A DNA stretch of 32,266 nt, from positions 1-32,266 of the forward strand of contig JASHOW010000072.1 of the NCBI GenBank assembly GCA_030038445.1, given 5' to 3'. Origin of the DNA: Nitrosopumilaceae archaeon. Its GTDB lineage: Archaea > Thermoproteota > Nitrososphaeria > Nitrososphaerales > Nitrosopumilaceae. Under the pieces are notes generated by a model. That model was not told the DNA's origin and searched no databases. It saw only the letters and a program-made list of their open reading frames with translations. Position 1 is the first letter of the stretch, and the number at the start of each line of letters is the position of its first letter. Position numbers and translations under genes: made by a program. This document shows, piece after piece, positions 6,919 through 14,181 of the stretch.

Positions 6919-6990
6919 GGTGAGGTGGCAGAGCGGCTATGCGTTCGCCTGCAGAGCGAATCTATAGGGGTTCGAATCCCTTCCTCACCT
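6919..6990 (+). tRNA. tRNA-Cys (GCA)
   Basis: A full cloverleaf is present without an intron. The acceptor stem is GGTGAGG/CCTCACC, the D-arm contains GCAG...TGC, the anticodon arm is TTCGC-CTGCAGA-GCGAA with anticodon GCA, and the T-arm is AGGGG-TTCGAAT-CCCTT. The discriminator is T, as expected for tRNA-Cys. CCA is not encoded. It lies 57 nt upstream of the AIPR gene. Confidence 0.95.
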
Positions 6991-7046
6991 TTGATATATC
7001 ATAATAACCTACTTTACTAAATATACCAAATTCTACCCGTTTTAGA

Positions 7047-8801
7047 TTGGCCGATAGAAATAATGGATTGCTAGAATACATACCTGGTGCAAGACCGCTT
7101 TTACAACAATCATCCAATGGGCAACCACTGGAAGGGTTTGCTCAAAACATACGAGATAGCGTAAGAGAGTATGCAGAAGACGCACAAAATGAGATTGAAA
7201 AAGGCCATAATTTTCTCCAATGGGTACTTACCAGAGTATTTGAGGCAACAGAAGATGACGCCACAGACGCAATAATTGATGGCCCCAATGATTTGGGCAT
7301 AGACGCATATCTGCCAGTGGATTTTTCTGAAGACAAGATCTATCTTTTCCAGTCAAAATATGGAACTTCGCATTCTATGGAAGCCATTGCCAAATTTAGA
7401 CAGGATGTGCAGAATTTACGCATCAAAGACATCACAAAGATGCGGCCTGAGATTGCCCATCTGGTAACACAAATTCAAGAAAAAAATCTAAAGATTGAGT
7501 GTGTTTATGTTACTGATCAAAAAGTAGATAATGAAAGTTACGAGTCTGTTGACATATACGATATAGATGTAATAATCCAAAAACTTTGGGACAGAATAAA
7601 AAAACCTGCAGTGGGCAAAAAGGCTACAATAAGACTGGAGAGCAAGCTAAGATATCAGGATACTCTGCTTGGGATCCTGAAGCTAAGGGAGTTGACTAAT
7701 TTTGTTACCAAAAACAGGGATTATGTTTTTGAATCCAACATAAGACAGTGGATGCAGTTCAAGACAACCGTAAACAAGGGCCTACGTGAGACATTACAGG
7801 AATCACCTAACAAGTTCTTCTACTATAACAACGGCATAACCATAGTCGTAAATGGCTTTGAAGAACTAGAGGATAACTCTATACTTTTGCATGCACCACA
7901 GATAGTAAATGGTGCACAGACATCTAATTCCGTATTAGATCATGCAAAACGAACCCATAACTTGGAAGGAAGTATAACAGTCACCATAATCAAGGCCGCC
8001 GACGAGATGGACCAGAATAACATTACAAAGTATAGGAATTCCCAAAATGCAGTAAGGGGAAAGGATCTGGTTTCGTTAATGGACTTTCACAAATCAATCA
8101 AATCCCAGATGGAGAATTTCAGGTATTTTTATGAGATACAGGCAGGTTCATTTGATAGCAAGACAAAGTCCCAGCAATCTGAATTTATTGGAGATCCTAT
8201 ATACAACAAATATCTCCCTGACAATCACAAAAAAGTCATTGTTGGTAAGGATGCCATACAGGCCTTTGTGGCTGGAATTGAACAGAGACCTACTGAATCG
8301 TACAGCTCACCTGCACAATTCCTACCAAGAGGGAGCAAGTATGATGAAGTGTTCAATGAGAAGTTAAAAGATGATTATAGACTGTTATTGTATCCATATC
8401 TTGTAAAAGAATACGCAAAAAAAGTTTTGAATTATGGAAAGAAGGGAGGACACAAAACAAAAAGATATGCCACTCTATTTTTTGTTGCAGTTTATTTTAA
8501 AATCCTGCATGAAAAAATACTATGCACCAAGGTAGACTTTAAGGAGGATATTTCAAAGCTAGAGCCAGTCTTTAAGAGCATCAAACTGAACCAGCGAATT
8601 TTGAAGATCACAGATACTGTAGTAACAAAGTTTCTTGAAGATACAGTCGTTGATGATGAAATGACAGCTGCAAATACATATCACAATTTCTTCTCACACC
8701 ATGTCTGGTTAGATTCCATGATACGCGTAATTGACAAGAAGATAAAACAGGAAGAGGAAGACATTATTAATATTCAAACAATAGTACGTGATCTTTTCTA
8801 A
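7047..8801 (+). CDS. AIPR-family (abortive infection phage resistance) protein
   Basis: The 584-residue product carries the AIPR core: FFYYNNGITIVVNG (257-270), LHAPQIVNGAQTSNSV (281-296) and ITKYRNSQNAVRGKDL (326-341). The N-terminal third looks like an Mrr-type PD-(D/E)XK nuclease, with DLGIDA (Asp86) and the downstream FQSK (Gln102, Lys104). Family members are linked to abortive infection and are often near restriction systems, but here it stands alone. The start is TTG 7047, with AAATATA about 22 nt upstream. Its position just after tRNA-Cys, the context of many accessory genes, suggests acquired defence. The substrate and trigger are unknown. Confidence 0.82.
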   Translation: MADRNNGLLEYIPGARPLLQQSSNGQPLEGFAQNIRDSVREYAEDAQNEIEKGHNFLQWVLTRVFEATEDDATDAIIDGPNDLGIDAYLPVDFSEDKIYLFQSKYGTSHSMEAIAKFRQDVQNLRIKDITKMRPEIAHLVTQIQEKNLKIECVYVTDQKVDNESYESVDIYDIDVIIQKLWDRIKKPAVGKKATIRLESKLRYQDTLLGILKLRELTNFVTKNRDYVFESNIRQWMQFKTTVNKGLRETLQESPNKFFYYNNGITIVVNGFEELEDNSILLHAPQIVNGAQTSNSVLDHAKRTHNLEGSITVTIIKAADEMDQNNITKYRNSQNAVRGKDLVSLMDFHKSIKSQMENFRYFYEIQAGSFDSKTKSQQSEFIGDPIYNKYLPDNHKKVIVGKDAIQAFVAGIEQRPTESYSSPAQFLPRGSKYDEVFNEKLKDDYRLLLYPYLVKEYAKKVLNYGKKGGHKTKRYATLFFVAVYFKILHEKILCTKVDFKEDISKLEPVFKSIKLNQRILKITDTVVTKFLEDTVVDDEMTAANTYHNFFSHHVWLDSMIRVIDKKIKQEEEDIINIQTIVRDLF

Positions 8802-8813
8802 AAAATTTCTACG

Positions 8814-8885
8814 AAAAGTAGCGGCAGATGGGTGACCGATAGGTCTCTTGCAGGAGGTCCACACTAGCCATCCGTCTACCGCTGC
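8814..8885 (-). ncRNA. Candidate structured small RNA
   Basis: The minus strand reads GCAGCGGTAGACGGATGG... to ...CCATCTGCCGCTAC, then TTTTCG and later TTTTTT. The ends pair (AGCGG/CCGCT and GATGG/CCATC), with inner pairing GACC/GGTC, giving one long bulged hairpin of about 70 nt. A TATA element (GTTAAATAC, 8906-8914) sits about 25 nt upstream of the predicted 5' end, and oligo-T terminator tracts follow. The segment is GC-rich against an AT-rich background. It matches no tRNA, 5S, SRP, RNase P or obvious C/D guide that I know. A terminator-like hairpin for the AIPR gene is the alternative. Confidence 0.45.
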
Positions 8886-8948
8886 ATTACTGTATGAAGT
8901 CGGTAGTATTTAACATGATTTTTATTACGAAAAACGAATTTCAGCAAC

Positions 8949-9113
8949 ATGGATGAAGTAAAAAAATGTGGATTATGCAATAATTCCTTGGATCACGAAT
9001 ATCATCCCATGGAGACATGGAATGTCAAAGGTTATTTGTGTAGCAAATGTTATTCCAAAAAGCTCTCTGAACATTATCCAGGTACTCATGAAAGAGTCAA
9101 CAAATCAAACTAA
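8949..9113 (+). CDS. Small zinc-binding protein (54 aa)
   Basis: This ORF is missing from the track in this frame. It begins at ATG 8949 (MDEVKKCGLCNNSLDHEYH...) and ends with TAA at 9113. CGLC at residues 7-10 and CSKC at 31-34 form a treble-clef or ribbon-like site, with three histidines between and after them. TTTATT lies about 22 nt upstream, consistent with leaderless transcription, in the divergent spacer shared with the candidate small RNA. Its last 9 nt overlap the convergent YkgJ-type gene. The function is unknown. Confidence 0.6.
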   Translation: MDEVKKCGLCNNSLDHEYHPMETWNVKGYLCSKCYSKKLSEHYPGTHERVNKSN

Positions 9114-9662
9114 AAACCAACCAGTTTCTATCTTAGATTTATCTGATATCTCCCCTATCCCTGTAGCATATCTCCAGATGTATTGAGCCCTAGTTTTCAT
9201 CATTGTTTTTATTTTGACAAGCGATTCGAGTTCAGAGTGAATGTTTCCATCTGCAGTGGAGCAGGATTCACAAAACTTGCATTTTGGATCCAAAGTTATA
9301 GGCAAAGATTCTATCAACGGATAAGCTCTGCAGGCAAGAGGCCTATCTTGGTATATTTTACATTTATACCCGCCGTGAGGGGACCTATCATTGGTTTCGA
9401 TATCAAGAAAAGGGCATGTGTTTCCATTGGGTTCTTTTCCCATTAGTTGATATGCAAGAATTTCATCTGGCTTGTCGTTTTTTTCTGAGATTCCTATTCT
9501 AGGAGAGATTATTGCCTTGATAGAGTGTTTTTTTGCAAAAAACTCGATTTTTTGCTTCTCGTCTGGTAAAATAAGCACACCTATCTTGCCGAATTTTACA
9601 GATGGATAATATTCTCTTTCTATACAGCATTTAGAACATCCGTCAACACAGGAAAAATCCAA
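9105..9662 (-). CDS. YkgJ/CxxCxxCC-family cysteine-cluster protein
   Basis: The 185-residue protein fits the zinc/iron-chelating YkgJ family. It has an N-terminal CVDGCSKCC cluster, a central TCPFLD followed by YKCKIYQDRPLACRAYPL, and a C-terminal CKFCESC. YkgJ proteins bind a metal or Fe-S centre through these cysteines and their biochemical role is poorly defined. The start is TTG 9662, with TTTTATC about 22-25 nt upstream (leaderless). It overlaps the small zinc protein by 9 nt, tail to tail. Confidence 0.8.
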   Translation of the reverse strand: MDFSCVDGCSKCCIEREYYPSVKFGKIGVLILPDEKQKIEFFAKKHSIKAIISPRIGISEKNDKPDEILAYQLMGKEPNGNTCPFLDIETNDRSPHGGYKCKIYQDRPLACRAYPLIESLPITLDPKCKFCESCSTADGNIHSELESLVKIKTMMKTRAQYIWRYATGIGEISDKSKIETGWFLV

Positions 9663-9785
9663 TGCGATCTAAATACTGGAAAGAGATAAAACTATTTCAT
9701 CAAAGAATTGTATAGAAATTAGAGTGGTGGTTGTGAGAAAGGAGTAATACCCTTATATCACCATTTTATCTTATAAGTACCGAAT

Positions 9786-10067
9786 ATGGTAGCGTATAGA
9801 ACTAGTATGCAGATAGTGTGCGATCTATTAACTGTGACAGAGGAAAGTGGCGCAAATGGCATTAATGTAACAGCACTTCTGACAAAGGCAAACTTATCAC
9901 ATTCAAGACTAGCCAAGTTTATTGAAAACCTAACCGGAGCTGGTCTAATGAACAAAATAGAATTTGATGGCAAAAACACATTTGTCATAACTTCAAAAGG
10001 TAAACAATATCTGGAAACATACATGCAATTCCAGAGTCTAGCCGATTCTTTCGGTCTGGAACTCTAA
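9786..10067 (+). CDS. Winged helix-turn-helix regulator (VAYRT type), paralogue
   Basis: The 93-residue product parallels the protein at 2938 along its whole length: VAYRTSMQIVCDLL versus VAYRTHMSIIGDIL, the HTH KANLSHSRLAKFIENL versus KANVSYGRLAKILETL, and the ending LADSFGLEL versus FADSFGLRI. It lacks the charged insertion (RDEAPDESGAS) of its paralogue. Unlike that copy it has its own upstream AT-rich promoter (TTATAT about 9753-9758) and no SD. The target is unknown. It stands alone, so it is probably a DNA-binding dimer regulating distant genes or itself. Confidence 0.8.
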   Translation: MVAYRTSMQIVCDLLTVTEESGANGINVTALLTKANLSHSRLAKFIENLTGAGLMNKIEFDGKNTFVITSKGKQYLETYMQFQSLADSFGLEL

Positions 10068-10126
10068 ATTTTCCCCTTAATTTTCAATTTTAAAACAACT
10101 TTTCTTAGTTTAGAAATTAACTAGTT

Positions 10127-10146
10127 ACGATCTCAAAACAGATCGT
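10127..10146. promoter_or_regulatory. 7-bp inverted repeat
   Basis: ACGATCT-CAAAAC-AGATCGT is a perfect inverted repeat with a 6-nt loop, 60 nt after the winged-helix stop. It could be a terminator hairpin for that gene (no strong T-run follows) or a protein-binding site. The rest of 10068-10297 holds no gene that I can support. Confidence 0.4.
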
Positions 10147-10297
10147 TTCATTACCAGACAAGTAGCTCAGAGTTGTAATACAATATAGAAGATCAGACTG
10201 CCGTATTTTCAGATAAATACCAGATCAGGTGGGTCAAGTATAAAACAACCGACAGATCTATAAAGGTGCAGATTAGTTATGTCTAAGGGGAGTAGAT

Positions 10298-10393
10298 ATG
10301 ATAGAAGTAGCATGGTGGAAGGGACTAGCAAAGGAACTGGAATTAGACATAGAAGATATTGACGAGAGAAAAGAAAAGAACAAACAATTTTGA
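10298..10393 (+). CDS. Possible 31-aa protein
   Basis: The ORF runs from ATG to TGA and reads MIEVAWWKGLAKELELD..., an amphipathic, highly charged helix. Support comes from upstream signals: TCTATAAAG (10256-10264) places the transcript start near 10285, and AAGGGGAG lies about 7 nt before the ATG as a Shine-Dalgarno. An overlapping 27-codon ORF from ATG 10280 (MSKGSRY) would start at or upstream of the predicted transcript start. No family is recognised. Confidence 0.45.
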   Translation: MIEVAWWKGLAKELELDIEDIDERKEKNKQF

Positions 10394-10443
10394 ATTTCAA
10401 AAACCATACCGTAAGATTAGTTTCAGATTTTAAGATTTGATTA

Positions 10444-10517
10444 AGCCTCGAGCGGGATTCGATCCCGCGGCCTAACGCTTACGAGGCGTTCGCTCTACCA
10501 GGCTGAGCTATCGAGGC
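10444..10517 (-). tRNA. tRNA-Thr (CGT)
   Basis: Read on the minus strand, the acceptor stem is GCCTCGA/TCGAGGC, the D-arm contains AGCTCAGCCTGGTAGAGC, the anticodon arm is AACGC-CTCGTAA-GCGTT with anticodon CGT for ACG codons, and the T-arm is GCGGG-ATCGAAT-CCCGC. The discriminator is T. There is no intron and no encoded CCA. Its TATA box is the palindromic TTTATAAA at 10541-10548. Confidence 0.95.
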
Positions 10518-10540
10518 ATTGGTTCGCAATGCCATCAGAG

Positions 10541-10548
10541 TTTATAAA
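10541..10548. promoter_or_regulatory. Palindromic TATA box shared by tRNA-Thr and a mutase gene
   Basis: TTTATAAA is its own reverse complement. It lies 24 nt from the 5' end of tRNA-Thr (10517, minus) and 23 nt from the TTG at 10571 (plus), so one TBP site could fire in both directions. No other TATA-like element is visible in the spacer. Confidence 0.6.
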
Positions 10549-10570
10549 AAGCCTTTGTACTTTGGATGCA

Positions 10571-11884
10571 TTGAAAATATCAATTTCTGGAGTACGTGGA
10601 ATTTTTTCAGACGATCTTAATCTTAAAGACATAATACATTTTTGTCATAATTTTTCACATCTAATAAAATCCAAAAAATGTGTTCTAGCAAGAGATACAA
10701 GGCCGTCAAGTGAGATTCTGTCGTACGTGGCATCCGCTTCTCTGATGGAAAGAGGCATTTCAGTTTACAATCTAGGGGTATCTCCCACGCCAGTTGCATT
10801 CAGAGAATCACGAAGATATGGAAGCGGGATAATAGTGACGTCGTCTCACAATCCCCTAGAGTGGAATGGCCTAAAATTCATCATAGATGGAAGGGGCATC
10901 AATGAAGTAGAGCTTGGGCAACTGCTTGAGAAAAAATCACATTCAAAAACAAAGATTGAGTTGGAATCAAAAATTGATTCAACCTATGTCAATGAAGCCA
11001 TAAAACTGATTGGTAATGTAAGCGGCAAGCCAAAGATTGCCCTGGATATAGGAGGAGGTGCTGCATTTGAAGTAGCTCCATCACTTTTAGAAAAACTCGG
11101 ATGTAAGGTAAAAAAAATAAACAATGTTCCAGGCAAGTCCTTACGTGGGCCAGATCCTACCGCTGACAAACTGTCAGGTCTGACAAGATTATCAAAAAAG
11201 GCCGATATTGGATTTGCGTTTGATTTGGATGGAGATAGACTTGTGGTAGTAAAAGACGGTAAGAAACAAACACCAGATGCCACTTTGGGACTTGGAGTTG
11301 CCAAAGCCCTTGAGATTGGATACAAGAGATTCGTCTTAAGTATTGACACAAGCGTGTCTATTGAAAAATTCATCAATAATGAAGGGGGTCAAGTCAAGAG
11401 ATCCAAAGTTGGCGAGGCCAATGTTGTGGATTTAATGCTAAAGACGAAGTCTCAGGCAGGTGGGGAAGGAAGCAGCGCAGGTTTTATTTTACCTGAATTT
11501 AACATGTGCCGGGACGGATTACTTACCAGCGGCTTGATTGCATCAATGATTGGGACAGACGAATTTTCAGAGATTTCTAAATTCATGGAAGGATATATTC
11601 AGAGAAGAAACAAGATAAACGTCGATTCAAAATTTCATAAAAAAACGATTGAGATACTAACCAAAAAGATGGAAAAGATATCCAGCCAGATCATAACAAT
11701 CGACGGAATAAAATCTATAATCGATGATGATAGTTGGGTGTTAGTCAGGCAATCCAATACAGAACACAGCATAAGAATTTCTACAGAATCAAATGATTTG
11801 AGAAAGATAAAAAACATAGAAAAAGAGGTCACCGAGTTGGTCAACAAGAGTTATGAAGAAGCCAGACGAGATAGAAATCATTAA
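10571..11884 (+). CDS. Phosphoglucosamine mutase / phosphomannomutase
   Basis: This alpha-D-phosphohexomutase interconverts hexose 6- and 1-phosphates for nucleotide-sugar synthesis. Family landmarks are KISISGVRGIFSDDL at the N-terminus, the phosphoserine loop TSSHNPLEWNGLK, the metal loop FAFDLDGDRL, the sugar-specificity loop region GEGSSAGFILPEFNMCRDG, and the phosphate-binding RQSNTEHSIRIS. In the specificity loop it reads GEGSS where GlmM-like archaeal proteins usually have GEGNGG, so the substrate (GlcN-P, Man-P or Glc-P) is open. The TTG at 10571 is preferred to ATG 10529 because TTTATAAA lies 23-30 nt upstream and MKISISGVRG is the usual beginning. It overlaps thiL by 32 nt. Confidence 0.85.
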   Translation: MKISISGVRGIFSDDLNLKDIIHFCHNFSHLIKSKKCVLARDTRPSSEILSYVASASLMERGISVYNLGVSPTPVAFRESRRYGSGIIVTSSHNPLEWNGLKFIIDGRGINEVELGQLLEKKSHSKTKIELESKIDSTYVNEAIKLIGNVSGKPKIALDIGGGAAFEVAPSLLEKLGCKVKKINNVPGKSLRGPDPTADKLSGLTRLSKKADIGFAFDLDGDRLVVVKDGKKQTPDATLGLGVAKALEIGYKRFVLSIDTSVSIEKFINNEGGQVKRSKVGEANVVDLMLKTKSQAGGEGSSAGFILPEFNMCRDGLLTSGLIASMIGTDEFSEISKFMEGYIQRRNKINVDSKFHKKTIEILTKKMEKISSQIITIDGIKSIIDDDSWVLVRQSNTEHSIRISTESNDLRKIKNIEKEVTELVNKSYEEARRDRNH

Positions 11885-12809
11885 AATATTTCAGCGCCGT
11901 TTCGGACAAAGATCAAAATTTGTTCCAGATGACTTGGAGATCTTGTCAATATCTAATAGAAATTTTGCTGTAAAATCTGACATGCTAGTTCAGAGTACAG
12001 ATGTCCCACCAGAAATGAAATTATATCAAATTGCTAGAAAAAGCCTGGTTTCATGCGTTAGTGATTTTGCTTGCAAGGGAGTAAGGCCAAAATATGCCAC
12101 AATTTCGCTTGCCATTCCTCAGGGTTTTACTAGAAAAATGGTGAACAGTTTGGCAGATGGTTTTGCTTTAGCCTCAAAAGAATTCAATGTAAAAATAGTT
12201 GGAGGCGATGTAAATAAAGGAAAAGAGATTGTCATAGATGTCTCCATGTTTGGAATTGGCAATAAAATAATCCGGAGAGGAGGTGCAAGAAATGGCGACG
12301 TTATAATCACCTCTGGACCTTTTGGTTACACTTCATCAGGGTTGAGGATCATACTTCAGAAGCTCAAAGTAGATTCAAAGTTTGCCAAAAGATGCAAGAA
12401 AAATGTGCTTTTGCCCATGCCTAGGCTAGAGTTTGGACTCAAAGCAGCTGGGTATTTTTCCTCATCCATGGACTCCAGCGATGGCTTGTCCATAACCCTA
12501 AATGACATGAGTAATCAAAGTAAGAAGAAATTTGTCATAACAACAGTTCCAACACAAAAGGATGTAGAGGCATTTGCAAAAAAAATGAGAATCAGTCTAA
12601 CAGATCTTGTCTTTTGTGGTGGAGAAGAATACGAGATAGTAGCTACAATCTCCAAAAAGAATCTACGTGTAGTCAGAAATCTTGCGGCTAGGCTTGATGT
12701 TCCTCTTTTTGAGATAGGATATGTCACAAATGGTAGAAATGTTGTTCTCATGGATAAAAAACGAGAAAAAAATGTCAAAAGATGCGGTTGGGTTCATCTC
12801 AGATCCTAA
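11853..12809 (+). CDS. thiL: Thiamine-monophosphate kinase
   Basis: ThiL phosphorylates thiamine monophosphate to the active cofactor TPP. The 318-residue protein has the PurM/ThiL fold signatures: FAVKSDMLVQSTDVPPEM (metal/ATP Asp), SDFACKGVRPKYATISLAIP, VGGDVNKG, TSGPFGYTSSGL, the conserved SSMDSSDGLS, and the C-terminal CGGEEYEIVAT. The N-terminal EIEIIKIFQRRFG matches the family opening. The ATG lies 32 nt inside the upstream mutase ORF, so the pair is translated from one transcript. The functional connection between the two is not obvious. Confidence 0.92.
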   Translation: MKKPDEIEIIKIFQRRFGQRSKFVPDDLEILSISNRNFAVKSDMLVQSTDVPPEMKLYQIARKSLVSCVSDFACKGVRPKYATISLAIPQGFTRKMVNSLADGFALASKEFNVKIVGGDVNKGKEIVIDVSMFGIGNKIIRRGGARNGDVIITSGPFGYTSSGLRIILQKLKVDSKFAKRCKKNVLLPMPRLEFGLKAAGYFSSSMDSSDGLSITLNDMSNQSKKKFVITTVPTQKDVEAFAKKMRISLTDLVFCGGEEYEIVATISKKNLRVVRNLAARLDVPLFEIGYVTNGRNVVLMDKKREKNVKRCGWVHLRS

Positions 12810-12845
12810 TGTTTTTTAGTCAACTGTAATAACGGTGGTCTAAAT
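12808..12845. repeat. Direct repeat copy 1 (hairpin-forming)
   Basis: AATGTTTTTTAGTCAACTGTAATAACGGTGGTCTAAAT begins at the thiL stop codon and recurs at 14147-14181 with few differences. It can fold as TTTAG/CTAAA around ACTGT-AATA-ACGGT (one wobble) and is followed by TTTTTT, so it may act as a terminator between the convergent thiL and beta-propeller genes. Confidence 0.65.
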
Positions 12846-12886
12846 TTTTTCCATAATTACTATTTTATTATAGTGTATTTTTTGCC

Positions 12887-14050
12887 TCATCTTTCGAAAT
12901 TATATACAGAACCTTTTCCCAAGTAATTTCCGGTTACGTAGATATCACCGTTTGTGGGATTCACTGCAACAGATGAATCTACCTTATCTGATTCGAGATA
13001 GTTTATCACTTTGTTAGTTTGCCCATCTATCACAGCAACGCGAAACGAACCAGTATAGAGAGTAATAGGGTCTACACCCAATGTAGCATAAACAGTATTG
13101 TTGTTTGTATTTATCGCTATATTCAGGACAGAAAGAGGTATTGTATTAACTACTGAGTCAGTTGTACCATTTATCACTGTCATCCAATCTCGACTGCGGT
13201 TTTCGTCTGACGTTATACATCCTGCACAATCTGCATAAATCAAATCTGTTGATGGATTTACCGCTAGTGTTGCTATGGAAGGTCCGGGAATTGTAGATAC
13301 TCCATGTGGACCTCTCAAACCGATTGTAACATTAGTCAAGATTTTGTCAGTTGCACCATCTATGACAGCAATTTGATATGGTTTTTTGTATCCATATTGC
13401 ACATTGTTAACATATATCCTGTCAGTGTTTGGGTTTACACCTATGCCATAAGAACCCCCGCCGAGTCCTATAATGGTGTCAATAACTTGGTCTGTTCTAC
13501 CATCAATTACGGTGATACCACCATCTCCATAATTCCAATCACTCACATAGATGCGGTTTGTCATTGGGTTTACTGCTATTTGTACAGGCCAAATCTTGTA
13601 TGTTTTACCTCCTTGGAGAGCATTGAAGATCATTTCAGGAGGTTTCTTACCCATATCTGCGATGTTGATATTTTTTATTATTGTATCAGTAACTCCGTCT
13701 ATTACAGCGACTGCATTATCAGCAAGAGGACGAGGATAACTGCTGATGACTACATAGATTTTGTTTGTCATGGGATTTACCACCACGTCCTGTGGTAAAC
13801 CGCCCATAGGAATCTTGTTCAGAGTTTTGTTAGTATGTCCATCAAGCACATAAACAAAGCCTATGAGGTTATTACATACGTACACCTTGTCAGTTACTGG
13901 ATTGACTGCAATCTCTCCAAAATTTGAATCCTGAGGGGTAGCAATTCTCAAACGTTCCGAGGTATGAGGAATTAACAAAATAAACATGCCAAAAGATACT
14001 ACGGCTACAATTCCAATGATAGTAACAATAGAAAGATTCAGAGATTTCAA
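12887..14050 (-). CDS. Extracytoplasmic YVTN-type beta-propeller protein
   Basis: The 387-residue product begins with a hydrophobic segment (LSIVTIIGIVAVVSFGMFILLI, residues 6-27) that acts as a signal anchor. The rest consists of about seven repeats of the form VAVNPxTNKIYVxN ... VAVIDGxTDKVI, the YVTN/YncE beta-propeller type. Such propellers sit outside the cell and serve as binding scaffolds in surface layers; no catalytic residues are evident. It is followed on the minus strand by direct repeat copy 1 and preceded by copy 2, which suggests that it was inserted or duplicated as a unit. The 164-aa antisense ORF in the track is a shadow of the repeats. Confidence 0.85.
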   Translation of the reverse strand: MKSLNLSIVTIIGIVAVVSFGMFILLIPHTSERLRIATPQDSNFGEIAVNPVTDKVYVCNNLIGFVYVLDGHTNKTLNKIPMGGLPQDVVVNPMTNKIYVVISSYPRPLADNAVAVIDGVTDTIIKNINIADMGKKPPEMIFNALQGGKTYKIWPVQIAVNPMTNRIYVSDWNYGDGGITVIDGRTDQVIDTIIGLGGGSYGIGVNPNTDRIYVNNVQYGYKKPYQIAVIDGATDKILTNVTIGLRGPHGVSTIPGPSIATLAVNPSTDLIYADCAGCITSDENRSRDWMTVINGTTDSVVNTIPLSVLNIAINTNNNTVYATLGVDPITLYTGSFRVAVIDGQTNKVINYLESDKVDSSVAVNPTNGDIYVTGNYLGKGSVYNFER

Positions 14051-14146
14051 AAGATAGTCTCACTCTTCTTTCAAACCATAAAAAACTAGTGTAGATTCCT
14101 ACCTTAACATTCTTCTAAAAATCAGGCTACTCGTGTATTCTGAACA

Positions 14147-14181
14147 AATGTTTTAGTCAACTGCAATACGGTGGTCTAAAT
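14147..14181. repeat. Direct repeat copy 2
   Basis: AATGTTTTAGTCAACTGCAATACGGTGGTCTAAAT matches copy 1 at 12808-12845 apart from small gaps and one substitution. The loop end changes while ACTG/CGGT pairing is kept. It contains the stop codon of the gene ending at 14176 and is followed by a T-rich stretch. Confidence 0.65.

Noticed and set aside
8814-8885. Candidate RNA as a tRNA, SRP RNA or RNase P
   Set aside because: There is no T-loop TTCGA, no GGAAGGGAGC SRP loop and no RNase P core; acceptor-like ends contain a C-A mismatch.
6919-8949. Genomic island with an attachment repeat of tRNA-Cys
   Set aside because: I searched by eye for a second copy of the tRNA 3' end and for an integrase and saw neither, so only an isolated defence gene is claimed.
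10280-10363. 27-codon ORF MSKGSRY... overlapping the 31-aa ORF
   Set aside because: Its ATG is at or upstream of the predicted transcript start, while the 31-aa frame has an SD at good spacing.
13304-13798. 164-aa plus-strand ORF over the beta-propeller
   Set aside because: The open frame is produced by the repetitive YVTN codons on the other strand.
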